A program made the translations under genes and the position numbers. Of a DNA stretch of 64,000 nucleotides, positions 54,618 to 64,000 are shown piece by piece. Source of the stretch: Zygnema cylindricum. Lineage: Eukaryota; Streptophyta; Zygnematophyceae; Zygnematales; Zygnemataceae. Location of the stretch: NCBI GenBank assembly GCA_037447655.1, contig JBBHKE010002782.1, forward strand, positions 85,851-149,850. Direction: 5' to 3'. The first letter of the stretch is position 1. Every line of letters begins with the position of its first letter. Below the pieces are notes generated by a model. That model did no database searches and was not told the DNA's origin. It saw only the letters and a program-made list of their open reading frames with translations.

Positions 54618-55782
54618 ATGGAGGTCTCAGAGTTACAGGTTATGGGCCCACCATCTAGGGTGCCTATATTCAATGGAGTTGGCTTCATATACTGGGAAAG
54701 TATGATGACAGGAGCTCTATGTGAGAAACGGTTTTGGGGAATAGTGAGTGGACGGGTGAGGCGTCCATCCAGTCTTGGGATACCTCCAGGGTTTACAGGA
54801 GGAAAATTCACTAGAGATGCAGATTCATCTTCAACGGAGGAGACAAAGGAAGGAGAGGTGATGGACAAAGGCAAGGAGAAGGAGACGGTCACACCAATAG
54901 CAACCGGTTCGGCATTCATGTCACCTATTCGAAGGAACGAGGAGAATGATATCGATACGTGGGACTACAACAATATGGCGGCTAAGCATTTCATCCTTCG
55001 CCATCTTAGTCAAGGGCTTGCATCTCCCCATTTGCAAGTAGAGAGGGCATCCAATCTTTGGATGGCTCCCATAGAGATGTACCGAAGTGGTACGATTCAG
55101 CAACAACAGTTGGCTGATCAGAAAATTAAGGAGTATGTATACAAAGGGGGGAAGATGTTGGATTTTTGCAATGAGCTTGCTACACTTTTCATCGAACTAG
55201 AAAGTGTTGGAAAAGTATTTAGTGAAAAGGAAAAGGTTAACTGTTTACTGATGAAGTTACCCGAGGAGTTCGAGAACATAGTCAACTGTGTGCAGGACTT
55301 GGCGGACTCAAGGTGGATTTGGAATTCAGTGGTATGGATGATTCTCGTTCGCGAGAATACAATTGAGATCCGAAGGGGAGGAAAGAGTGGGCAAGCTTTG
55401 GCAGCCGGGACCGATTGGCGAAACAATGATTCCAAGAAACAGGTTGGAAATTATCGGGGGGAGGGGCAAAAAAATCAGACCGAGGAGTTCGGACCAAGGT
55501 CTCCTAAGGGACTGTGCCATTTTTCTAAGAAACCTGGGCACTATATGGCTGAATGCACTAAGTTAACCGAGCTGCGGTTAAAGGAGGGGCAGACTGGTGG
55601 ACCCTCGAGAGGAAAGAAAAAGGCCCTTGTGACACAGGTACATGAGGCGGAATTCGAGGACGAGACCGATGAACTCCTATTGGATGAGGAGTTGGAAACG
55701 AAAAACGAGGTCGAAATTCCACGAAAACAGAAATGTGCTTTCGGTGGATTGAAAGGTGAAGCAGGCTGGATTGTAGATTAGG
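54618..55782 (+). pseudogene. B3 gag and start of protease
   Basis: An in-frame ATG in the LTR (54618, MEVSELQV) precedes the ATG in the PBS (54642, MGPPSRVPIFNGVGFIYWE). Either could start gag; the first is conserved as ATG in several LTRs. The copia gag core (NNMAAKHFILRHLSQGL ... LPEEFENIVN) is followed by a knuckle with the second Cys replaced by Ser (CHFSKKPGHYMAEC). It runs 380 codons to GWIVD, where a missing C in the protease DSG codons shifts the frame into a stop at 55779-55781. Confidence 0.85.
54638..54652 (+). other. B3 primer-binding site for half initiator tRNA-Met
   Basis: GGTTATGGGCCCACC directly after the LTR, like Drosophila copia, which uses the 5' half of initiator tRNA-Met. 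It matches the plant form of the tRNA anticodon arm over 15 bases (from memory). It also contains the ATG of gag. Confidence 0.75.
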
Positions 55783-56536
55783 TGCATCCATGCACATGTG
55801 TAAAGATAAACACCTGTTCACTAAGATACGAAAGATTCCCACCGTAGAGATAGAGTACGGGGATGGGAGGATAGTCACTACTACTCTTGTAGGATCGGTA
55901 GATCTAAAAGTGTTAGTAGAAGGAAAGACATCTATAGTTACATTCTCCGATGTGATGTTTATTCCGGAGCTGAACAAAAACCTCATTTCTACGTCTGTTT
56001 TAGATGATAAGGGTTTTGATACTAGCACTAGGAAAGGAGTCTTTACTGCTAGCTTTGAGGAGGAAGTTTATTTCACTCCTGAAAAAGGTAGCTAAGGGAT
56101 GTTTAGGCTGATTTTAAGCAATGAAAAGAAAAAACTTTATTATGCTGGTGTTCATGATATAATGTTGTGGCATAAGAGGCTTGGGCATGTGAATCTAGAT
56201 AAGTTAAGAGAGATGAAAAAGATGGGAGTAGTGGAAGGGATTCAGTTTGGTGAAAGTGAGAATCTAAGTGATTGTAGGGGATGTGCTCAAGGTAAAGCAC
56301 ACAGGTTGCCCTTCCCAAAAACTGCCACCTATAAGGGAGAAAAGATTCTAGATTTAGTACACACAGATATTTGGGGGCCGGCCAGAGTGCCATCACCCGG
56401 GGGGAAGAGATTTATGATGACTATCAGTGATGATTGGTCTCGGTATTCCAGAGTGTATTTTTTGAAAAATAAGTCAGAGGCTCAGGAATGTTTTAAACAA
56501 TATAAAGCATGGAGTGAAAAACTCCATGAAACCTGA
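55783..56536 (+). pseudogene. B3 protease remainder, pre-integrase finger, integrase N-terminal part
   Basis: Continues after the frameshift: ASMHMCKDKHLFTKIRKIPTVEIEYGDG, then TAA at 56093-56095 (from a Gln codon, GSQGMF in relatives), then MLWHKRLGHVNLDKL ... CRGCAQGK and VHTDIWGPARVPSPGG with the first catalytic Asp. TGA at 56534-56536 (a Ser codon in relatives) ends this part. Confidence 0.85.
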
Positions 56537-58975
56537 ATCAAAAGAGTAAGGAGTGACAATGGTGGCGAGTATACCTCTAACCAGTTTGAGGATTTTTTGA
56601 GAGAAGATAGAGTGCAACACCAAAAGACAGTTCCTGAAAATCCTGAGCAGAATGGTGTAGCTGAAAGATTAAATAGAACACTGAGTGATAGTGCTAGGAG
56701 TATGCTGTCCGATAAGAAGATAGGAAAGAAGTTTTGGGCCGAAGCAATGAACTGTGCAAATTATCTCAAAAATAGAGTTCTTACTTCAGCAGTAAAAGGC
56801 CAAACACCTTTTGAGAGATGGACAGGCCGAAAACCAGATGTTTCACACTTAAAGGTTTTCGGTAGTCAAGTGTTCAGTTTAGACACAGATCGTTCAAACT
56901 GGAAGTTAGACCCAAAAGGAAAACCAGGATATCTACTAGGATATGATGAAGATGTAAAAGGATATAGAGTCTATGATCTCAAAAGAGAGGATATTATTCT
57001 AGTGAAGCATCTAGTGGTTATGGATGAAGGAAAATCTATTGATCCCTTTAAGCATACAAGGACAGTCAAGATCAGATTTGAGTCAGAAAATTCTGATGAC
57101 TTTGAGCTTCCTAACTATCCAGGATTTCAAGAAGATGATGATCTTGCAGGTACGGATCAGATCGAGAAGGACCCAAATGTGGAACCCCTTGTATTAACTC
57201 CAACCGAAGCGGAAGACGTGGTGGAAATCGACCCGGAATCAAGCGATAGGGGAGAAGTAGAAACTGTTCGGAAAAATCCAAGAGAACCATCTATTCCGGC
57301 AACCGAGTTTGAGGGAGGAAGAAGAAGCAGCAAAAGACTGCAAGAGAGACAAGTTAACAATAAGGTAACCAAACTGTCTCACCCCGATGAACCTCAAACT
57401 TATAATGAGGCAATGACTTGTCCTGAAAGAAACCGGTGGAAAACAGCCATAAATGAGGAGATGGCCTCAATTATGGCGGCCGATACATGGGAATTGGCGG
57501 ATTGTCCTCCTGACAGGAAGCCAATTGGGTGTAAGTGGGTATTTAAGCTGAAACTCAACCCGGATAACACCATTGAGCGCTACAAGGCTCGGTTAGTGGC
57601 GAAGGGATTTACCCAGAAAGAGGGAATTGACTACGAGGAGACTTTTGCTCCGGTCGTTAGGTTTCCTTCGGTTCGGATACTTCTCAGTATGGCGGCAGCA
57701 GAAGACATGGAAGTGCATCAGATGGACATCAAGACGGCCTTCCTACAGGGAGAGTTGGAAGAGGAAATTTTTATGCAACAGCCCGAAGGATTTGTGGAGC
57801 AAGGGGAGGAAAGCAAGGTATGCCGATTGATCAAATCTTTGTATGGGCTGAAACAAGCGCCCCGGCAATGGAACAAGAAGCTCGATGAGTTTCTTACAGG
57901 TTTGGGATATATTCGGATCAGCTCAGATCACTCTATATATTTGTTTGAAGATGAGGAAGGAATTATTTTTATTGCAATTTATGTCGATGATTTGCTTGTT
58001 TTAAGTAAATCTATGGATAAAATAAATAAGTTGAAAAATGATTTAAAAGGAAGATTTGAGATGAAGGATATAGGAGAAGCAAGGTATATTTTGGGAATTC
58101 AGGTAGAAAGGGACAGAGAGAGAAAGATAATCAGATTAACTCAAAAAGAGGCCATTGGAAACATGTTAGAAAAATTCCAAATGGACAAGGCTAATAGTTG
58201 TACCACTCCTATGGATTTAAAGAAGGGAAGTGAGGGGAGTGAGGAAGAGGGAGTTATAATCTTAGATGATGAGGTAAGCCCGGAAGAGAAAAGATTTATG
58301 CAGACCATCCCTTATAGACAAGTAGTGGGCAGCCTAATATATTTTATGAATTGTACCCGTCCGGACATAGCCGCAGCTGTAGGAGTACTAAGTAGGAGTC
58401 TGAATGCTCCCACTAAGAAAGATTGGGAGGCAGCTAAGAGAGTCCTTAGATATCTCATCGGAACTAGGGATCTATGGTTGCATTTGGGTGGGAAAATTAC
58501 TGACATCACCACTTGGAGTGATGCCAGCTATGGGGATGCTCCTATGAGGAGATGCACATCTGGATATGTATTGTATGTGGGTGATGGGGCTTGCTGCTGG
58601 AGCCGCAAGCAGCAAAAGGTCATTGCTCAGTCCACCATGGAGGCTGAGTACATGGCTTCTTGCTCTGCTGTAAAAGAATTAATGTGGGTCAAGTCTTTGC
58701 TAGGTGAGCTTGGTCAACTTAAGAGTGGTGTCCAAAAAGTGTTTTGTGATAATCAGGCTGCCATTGCCATTTCTGCCAATCCTAAACATCACTTTAAAGC
58801 TAAACACATGGACATTAGGCTTAGCTTTGTTAGAGAGAAAGTAGAAAACAAGATAATCAGTTTGGAGTATAAACCAGATAGTGAAATGGTAGCTGATATG
58901 ATGACCAAACCTGTTCCTTCCCCTAAATTAATTTTCTGCCAGGAGAAGTGTGGTCTTAAAATAAAGAGTGACTAG
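56537..58975 (+). CDS. B3 integrase core, reverse transcriptase and RNase H
   Basis: Open for more than 800 codons. Integrase: VRSDNGGEYTSNQFEDF and NPEQNGVAERLNRTL (second Asp, Glu). Linker with acidic Pro-rich sequence. RT: GCKWVFKLKLNPDNTIERY, EVHQMDIKTAFLQGE, LYGLKQAPRQWNKKL and YVDD at 57980-57991. RNase H: TWSDASYGD, QKVIAQSTMEAEYMAS and FCDNQAAIAISANPKHHFKAKHMDIRL. It ends just before the polypurine tract at 58975. This is the best-preserved coding region in the window. Confidence 0.9.
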   Translation: MKRVRSDNGGEYTSNQFEDFLREDRVQHQKTVPENPEQNGVAERLNRTLSDSARSMLSDKKIGKKFWAEAMNCANYLKNRVLTSAVKGQTPFERWTGRKPDVSHLKVFGSQVFSLDTDRSNWKLDPKGKPGYLLGYDEDVKGYRVYDLKREDIILVKHLVVMDEGKSIDPFKHTRTVKIRFESENSDDFELPNYPGFQEDDDLAGTDQIEKDPNVEPLVLTPTEAEDVVEIDPESSDRGEVETVRKNPREPSIPATEFEGGRRSSKRLQERQVNNKVTKLSHPDEPQTYNEAMTCPERNRWKTAINEEMASIMAADTWELADCPPDRKPIGCKWVFKLKLNPDNTIERYKARLVAKGFTQKEGIDYEETFAPVVRFPSVRILLSMAAAEDMEVHQMDIKTAFLQGELEEEIFMQQPEGFVEQGEESKVCRLIKSLYGLKQAPRQWNKKLDEFLTGLGYIRISSDHSIYLFEDEEGIIFIAIYVDDLLVLSKSMDKINKLKNDLKGRFEMKDIGEARYILGIQVERDRERKIIRLTQKEAIGNMLEKFQMDKANSCTTPMDLKKGSEGSEEEGVIILDDEVSPEEKRFMQTIPYRQVVGSLIYFMNCTRPDIAAAVGVLSRSLNAPTKKDWEAAKRVLRYLIGTRDLWLHLGGKITDITTWSDASYGDAPMRRCTSGYVLYVGDGACCWSRKQQKVIAQSTMEAEYMASCSAVKELMWVKSLLGELGQLKSGVQKVFCDNQAAIAISANPKHHFKAKHMDIRLSFVREKVENKIISLEYKPDSEMVADMMTKPVPSPKLIFCQEKCGLKIKSD

Positions 58976-58988
58976 AAAATAAGGGGAG

Positions 58989-60018
58989 TGTAGAAATTAA
59001 AGGTTATTTTAGTATTTTCTAGGTTTTGCAAAATGCAGAAAAGAAGCCGAGGCAGTCTGCCTCTAACTTCTCTCTTCAGCTCCCACACTTGTCGTAGTCA
59101 CTGAAGGTTGAAGAGGGAGCTAGAGCCATGGCTGTCTATGCTGATTAGAGATAGAGTTAGGGGTTATAGATTTTGGTAGATTTACTAAAATGTATATTGA
59201 CGGACCTAGGGTTTGAACCTAGTACCTACCGGCAGTCAACTTAGCCTGTAGCCTTAGCCATTTAGTCTGCCATCATGCTTGAAGATATATAGTTTGATAG
59301 ATATTTAAATGTTGACACGTAGTCTATTTCATTTAACGGATCTTTAAACATAGACACACTTTGTAAAGTACGGCGTACGAAACATCCGAAACGAATACTG
59401 CGCATTTTGTTTAGAAAGCGAAACAAATACTGCGGAAGTATTTATGACGGTCACGATTGTAATCCGGCTTAATCGGACGGCCACGAAGCATGCCGAGATC
59501 GTGGAATAGGTTTTCAGCGGTTTGCGGTTGACGTCACGTCAATTGCCACGTGGCAAAATCACATTGGATTGCGACATCTCTTGGGATTCCAAGAACGAAT
59601 CCAAAAATGGCACGTGTCGACTTGTTGGCCATGTTGTACAATATCCGTACATAAAGTACATCGGCACTTGTACCTTATGTACGATACACTATTATGATTG
59701 GTGCCGTACTTCAGTAGATAGAGTTTAGAGAGAGATAGGACTTAGAAAAATTTGATAGATTGGACCCTCTCTCCCAGAGAGCTGCTGTACAAAAGGTCAA
59801 CTTTGACCCTTCATAACTTACTGCTCAGGGGAGCAAATTCAGAGATTCTTTTTGCTATAGACTCAGGGGAGTCTTGCCTTTACAAGGGTGAAGGTGGTCT
59901 GAGTTTTTGTTTGCCAGGGTGGCAGTTATTCTTGCTGAAAGACAAAGGGGTCAGGGTTATCCTAGAGGCTTCGTGTGAGCTGCCTACTCTGAGGTCCTAT
60001 GGAGGTCTCAGAGTTACA
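58989..60018 (+). repeat. B3 3' LTR
   Basis: 1030 bp, same ends and modules as the 5' LTR (tRNA-like module 59196-59271 antisense, short ORF at 59128). It ends at the CATAG duplication. Confidence 0.95.
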
Positions 60019-60344
60019 CATAGGCTTAAAGGCCTCAATGCATATGTGCAAAGATAAGAGGTGGTTTACTAAATTAAGAAAAAATCCAACAGTTGAGATA
60101 GAGTATGGAGATGGTAGAGTAAAAACCACAAGTTTTGTTGGATCCGTTGATTTATAAGTTTTAGTTGATAGAAAGGCTTCAATTGTAACACTCTCAGATG
60201 TTTTTTTACATTCCACAGCTTAGCAAGAATCTAGTCTCTACAACTGTTCTAGATGAAATAGAGTTCGAAACATGAGCTAAGAAAGGTATGTTCACAACTA
60301 GCTTTAATAATGAGGTTTATTTCATAGCTAAAAAAGGTAGTCAA
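60019..60344 (+). pseudogene. D protease/pre-integrase fragment
   Basis: ASMHMCKDKRWFTKLRKNPTVEIEYGDGR ... SVDL then a stop, SIVTLSDVF, and a damaged SKNLVSTTVLD block. It continues the D frame left of B3 and ends at TGTTGAAATAAG of the C LTR. Confidence 0.75.
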
Positions 60345-61350
60345 TGTTGAAATAAGTAGTTTTTGTATATTCTAGGTCTAAAATAAATTAGCGGAAACAT
60401 ATATAGAAAATGATGGCAGCCTGCCTCCATGTCTTCTCTCTTTCCCCCATACTTGTTGTAGTCACTGAAGGAGAGAGAGAGCGATGGAGCCATGGCTGCC
60501 TCAGCTCCATAGGAAGGACTAAAGAGTGACTTAAGTCACTCTCAACAAAAGGTTGAGTCCGGCGGGACTCGAACCCCCGACCAGTAGAGCGTGGCGTAGC
60601 CGTTAGCTCTAACCAATCTGTCGTAGAAGTCCGTTAGATGATATAGGGTTTCATTTATATTTAAACTATTGTATTACACTAAAATGATTTAATTGACATA
60701 TGGACGAAACGAACATAGAACTTGTTAAGGTTTAGTGCGAACGTCATTTCGCACGAAACAAATATAACGGACATTTGTTTTAAACGGTCGACATTTAATG
60801 TCGGATTTAATCCGACGCCGCACATCATCGCCGAGATCGCGGAATGGTCACTTTGGATTTTATGGACGTGGCATGATGTGGCGCCGCGTGGAAGGATGAC
60901 ATTCGGTCGCGAGAATGCGAGAGAATATACGAACGAGTGGAAAAATGACACGCGTCCACTCAGTAACCTTGTCGTACACCGGCCGTACAGAAAGGACATC
61001 GGTCGTAGTACCTTTCTGTACTTTACAGTAATATGATTGGTTCGTACTTTAGTAGATAGGGGTTGTGAGAGAGATTTAGGACTTAGGAAATTTTGGTAGA
61101 TAGACACCTCTCTCTCTAAGAGAGCCTTGAATAAATTGGCATTTTTGCTGGCTCATAACTTATCTGCTGGTTGGCCATTTTCAGTGATTCTTTTTGCTAC
61201 AGACTCAAGGGAGTCCAGGCTACACCGGGGTGCAATCAAATTATCAGTTTGCCTTCTTGGGCAGCAGTAGTTGTGGCTTAAAGTGGGTTAGTTAAATACT
61301 ATCTAGAGGCTTCCTGTATTCTGTGGTCCAATAGAGGACACACAATTGCA
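60345..61350 (+). repeat. C 5' LTR
   Basis: 1006 bp, TGTTGAAATAAGTAG ... GGACACACAATTGCA. The in-LTR gag start seen in B is ATA here, but ATG in the C-type remnant at 19002-19088. Short ORF MAASAP at 60492. Confidence 0.85.
60546..60635 (-). other. tRNA-like module, antisense in the C LTR (best preserved)
   Basis: On the minus strand: AGATTGGTTAGAGC (A-box) and GGGGGTTCGAGTCCC (B-box in a perfect T-arm), ending CCGGAC. This is close to a true tRNA D-arm and T-arm with normal distance. Other copies: 15525-15601 and 43331-43412 on plus; 19313-19394, 49184-49252, 51645-51712 and 59196-59271 on minus. Each lies antisense to its LTR. Confidence 0.6.
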
Positions 61351-61365
61351 GGTTATGGGCCCACC
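61351..61365 (+). other. C primer-binding site
   Basis: GGTTATGGGCCCACC, identical to B and D, with the gag ATG at 61355-61357. Confidence 0.75.
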
Positions 61366-62956
61366 CTCTAAGGTGCCCACCTTCTATGGATCTGGGTTCA
61401 TCTATTGGGAAGCCATGATGATGGGAGCTTTGTGTGAAAAACGATACTGGGGTATCATCAGTGGACAACTAAAACGTCCACCTTCGGGAACTCCACCAGG
61501 ATTTGGGGGAGTAAGGTTTCCTGCAACAATGGTTGCCTCAGCGGAGGAGGCAGATGTTGGGGACAGCAGTGTTTCCGAAAAGGGGAAAGGGAAGGAGACA
61601 CCCCTCACTCCTATTGCCAAAATATCGGGGGCGGCGACCGTAAAGACCGTGGAGAACGATACTCAAATGTGGGAGGATGTAAACATGGCTGCCAAGAACT
61701 TCATTGTGAGGCACCTCACTCAAGGTTTGGCCACTCCTCATCTTCACATATACAAGGCCGAGGAGTTGTGGATGAGTTTGGTTGAGATTTATAGAGCTGG
61801 AACTATTCAGGAGCTCGAGTTGGCTGAGCAAAAGCTAGTGAGTGACACTTACAAAAGAGGAAAGATGTTAGATTACTGTAATGATCTTTCTTTTTTGTAT
61901 ATGGAAATGGAAGGTGCCGGGTGAACAGGTACAATGAAAATGAAAGTTAACACCCTTATCATGAAATTACCAGATGAGTTCGAAAACATAGTGTACCGAG
62001 TACAGGGAAAGCCTGATAGTTCATGGAAATAGAAAACAGTAGTCAGGATGATACTTGTGCAAGAAAACACAATGGAGATTAGAAGAGGAAGAAAGAGCAT
62101 TCAAGCTTTAGCAGCAGGAGGGGACCAATGGGGGAAGGACCCGAAGAAACCATATAGAGGGGAAAAATATCATTTTGGGGGAAAAAGGCCCCCCAAGGGT
62201 CTTTGTCATTATTGCAAAAAGCCGGGACACTTTACGGCAGATAATGTTAAGCTATCAGAGCTGAGGCTCCAAGAGAACCGTGGAGGGGGTTTTTCCGGAG
62301 GGAAGAAAAAGGCACTTGTGGTTACAAAAGTGTCAGGAGAAACCGAGGATGAGTCCTCTGAAGAGGATGGGGAGCTTCTTCTTGACGAGAGTTTGGAGGA
62401 GAAGGAGATTCCTTGGAGGCAAAAGTGTGCCCTTAGAGCAATCCGGGAAGCTCCACAGGAAGAATGGATAATCGACTTAGGTGCATCCATGCATATGTGT
62501 CGTGATAAAGAACTCTTCACTAAGTTAAGAAAGATTCCTACTGTAGAGATAGAGTATGGGGATAGGAGAGTGGTTACTACAGATCTAGTGGGATCATTAG
62601 ATCTGAAAGTCTTAGTGGAGGGTAAGACTTTTATACTTACATTCTCAAATGTACTTTACATTCCTCAGCTGAGTAAAAATCTTGTCTCTACGTCTGTGTT
62701 AGATGACAAAGAGTTTGATACCTTCACTAGAAAGGGAGTCTTTACAGCTAAGTATGGGGATGAAGTTTACTTCACAGCAGATAAGGGTAGCCAGGGAATG
62801 TTTAGGCTTAACCTGAGTAGTGAAAAGAAGAATGCTTACTATGTTGGTGTTTCTAAGGTGATGATTTGGCATAAGCGGTTGGGGCATGTGCATTTTGATA
62901 GGTTAAGGGAAATGAAAAAAGCTTGGGGAAGTAGATGGCATTCAGTTTGGGGATAA
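61355..62956 (+). pseudogene. C gag, protease and pre-integrase region
   Basis: MGPPSKVPTFYGSGFIYWE starts in the PBS. Gag core (NMAAKNFIVRHLTQGL) runs to a TGA at 61922; TAG near 62030. 62048-62956 is open: knuckle CHYCKKPGHFTADN (last Cys is Asn), protease site DLG instead of DSG (EEWIIDLGASMHMC), then IWHKRLGHVHFDRLREMKK. A frameshift near 62935 follows. Confidence 0.8.
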
Positions 62957-64000
62957 TGAAATGATGGATGATTGTAGTGGTTATGCTCAAGGTAAGGCTT
63001 ATAGACTTCCCTTTCCCAAAGCCACCACATATAGAGGTGAGAAAGTGTTAGATTTGGTCCACACAGATATTTGGGGACCTGCAAAAGTACCTTCGGTTGG
63101 AGGAAAGAGGTTTATGATGACAATAATCGATGACTGGTCTAGATACTCTAGAGTCTACTTTCTAAAAACAAAGTCTGAAGCATCATCTACTTCAAAAAAT
63201 ATAAAGCCTGGAGTGAGAAGTTGCATGAAACCCCCATTAAGAGGATAAGGAGTGATAATGGGTGGGAATATACCTCTAACCAGTTTGAGAAATATCTGAG
63301 AGATGAAGGAGTGCAGCACCAAAAAAACTGTACCATATAACACGAAACAAAATGGGGTAGCTGAGAGGTTGAATCGAACACTAGGAGATAGTGTATGCAG
63401 TATGTTGGCCGACAAGAAAATAGGAAAGAGATTTTGGGTAGAAGCAATGAACTGTGCGAACTACATTAAGAATAGAGTCCTTACCTCAACTGTAAAATGA
63501 GTGACACCTTATGAGAGATGGGTTGGAAGGGAACCAGATATCTCACACCTTAAAGTATTTGGTAGCCAAGTTTACAGTCTTGACACGGATAGGAAAAACT
63601 GGAAACTAGATGCTAAGGGAAAACCTGGATACTTTGTGGGATATGATGAGGATGTTAAGGGATATAGAGTCTATGGCTTAGCAAAGAAAGGTATCATTCT
63701 GGTCAAACACTTAGTTGTCATGGATGAAGGGAAGTCATTTGACCCCTTCAAATATACAAAGAAGATAAGGATCAGATTTGAGTCCGTAAGTGAGGAGAAC
63801 TCGGTCGTTCCCAAAAGGGACATGGGTGAAACCGTGATTACAGATTCAAGGGAGATCCAAGATACAGGAGACTCACCAGAAACCTCACATACTCCTATGG
63901 ACTTCGAGGAGATAGAAGAAGCGGGACAAGAACCGGTTTCCATTGACAAGGGAGCCGATAGGACAGTGAGAAGAAATCCAAGACTTCCATCTATTCTTGC
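62957..64000 (+). pseudogene. C integrase (partial)
   Basis: 62961-63248: CSGYAQGKAYRLPFPK, VHTDIWGPAKVPSVGGKRFMMTIIDDWSRYSR with the first Asp. After frame breaks: IRRSDNG-like stretch near 63245, NTKQNGVAERLNRTLGDS with the Glu (63303-63500), a TGA at 63498-63500, then the DISHLKVFGSQVYSLDTDR and YDEDVKGYRVYGL linker region to the window end. Confidence 0.75.

Larger units (their letters stand above)
53608..54637 (+). repeat. B3 5' LTR
   Basis: TGTAGAAATAAAAGG ... CTCAGAGTTACA. Holds the short ORF (53747), the antisense tRNA-like module (53815-53890), TGACGTCA and GCCACGTGGC (54148-54173), and at its end the gag start ATGGAGGTCTCAG (54618). Confidence 0.95.
53608..60018 (+). mobile_element. 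B3: nearly intact copia family-B element, 6.4 kb
   Basis: Flanked by CATAG (53603-53607 and 60019-60023). LTRs 53608-54637 and 58989-60018 are both 1030 bp and differ at 9 positions by my count (about 99.1% identical), so insertion is recent. PBS 54638-54652; polypurine tract AAAATAAGGGGAG before 58989. The gag-pol frame has one single-base deletion and two nonsense codons. Confidence 0.95.
51497..60344 (+). mobile_element. D: degenerate copia element split by B3
   Basis: 5' LTR 51497-52397, PBS 52398-52412, gag 52402-53602, then B3 (53608-60018), then a protease/pre-integrase piece (60019-60344) cut by the LTR of C. The reading from GGGTGGATCATAG into GCTTAAAGGCCTCAATGCA across B3 rejoins the protease (GWII ... 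ASMHMC). No 3' LTR is visible. Confidence 0.75.
60345..64000 (+). mobile_element. C: copia element, 5' part (runs off the window)
   Basis: LTR 60345-61350, PBS 61351-61365, gag and pol to the window end. Integrase is reached but RT is not. The base run left of it is GTCAA; the 3' end is outside the window. Confidence 0.85.

Noticed and set aside
60546-60635. A functional tRNA gene
   Set aside because: The anticodon arm does not form a seven-base loop and the acceptor stem is not closed; related copies diverge further. Kept only as a tRNA-like module.
1-64000. CRISPR arrays, bacterial operons, rRNA genes
   Set aside because: No regularly spaced short repeats, ribosome-binding sites or rRNA-like sequence were seen; everything points to a eukaryotic repeat region.

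Overview
This window is a retrotransposon graveyard from a eukaryotic nuclear genome. No intact host gene was recognised. The host is probably a green plant of the streptophyte line, perhaps a charophyte alga or early land plant. The copia-type elements carry a primer-binding site, GGTTATGGGCCCACC, that is complementary to the anticodon arm of plant initiator tRNA-Met as I remember it. The animal tRNA would give CAGCA instead of CACC at that end. The LTRs also carry plant-like G-box (CACGTG) and TGACGTCA motifs. DNA-methyltransferase-bearing retrotransposons have, from memory, been reported in charophytes and dinoflagellates. The assignment is an inference.

Layout. Bases 298-45577 are one nested stack. 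The outermost element, E1 (minus strand), is a Ty3/gypsy-like element of about 11 kb with 4-bp target duplications (TACT at 294-297 and 45578-45581). It is split by a 33-kb insertion (8349-41397) holding two tandem copia elements of family A that share an LTR. One of these (A1) is split by a second gypsy-like copy, E2 (12192-35422, plus strand, TGTG duplications). E2 is in turn interrupted by two copia family-B elements (B1 minus 14779-19088, B2 plus 19089-24725) and by a 1.75-kb solo-LTR-like element X (32421-34165, TTTGC duplications). E1 also carries a family-B solo LTR (42571-43640, AGGTC duplications). Bases 45582-49027 form an AT-rich element with long inverted repeats of TATCGG type. 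A 1.28-kb stretch (48160-49439) is duplicated at 50630-51901, with a GC-richer unidentified island between. Bases 51497-60344 are copia element D, split by a nearly intact copia element B3 (53608-60018, CATAG duplications, LTRs differing at 9 of 1030 positions). Copia element C runs from 60345 off the right end.

The most interesting system is element E. Its polyprotein reads gag (two CCHC knuckles), protease, a UAG stop in a readthrough-like context (UAG-CAA-UUC), a complete Dnmt3-like cytosine-5 methyltransferase domain, reverse transcriptase, RNase H, DDE integrase, and a C-terminal PHD-like zinc finger. Its termini are odd: a 1.18-kb block (A) starts the element and a 0.28-kb block (B) ends it, and E2 shows A-internal-B-A-B. 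This is a split-repeat, circularly permuted arrangement rather than ordinary LTRs.

The copia families share a second peculiarity. Gag translation appears to start inside the LTR and read straight through the primer-binding site, and each LTR carries an antisense tRNA-like module and a short upstream ORF with a strong start context. Nearly all coding regions are broken by stops or frameshifts. The annotation gives domain fragments and their lesions.
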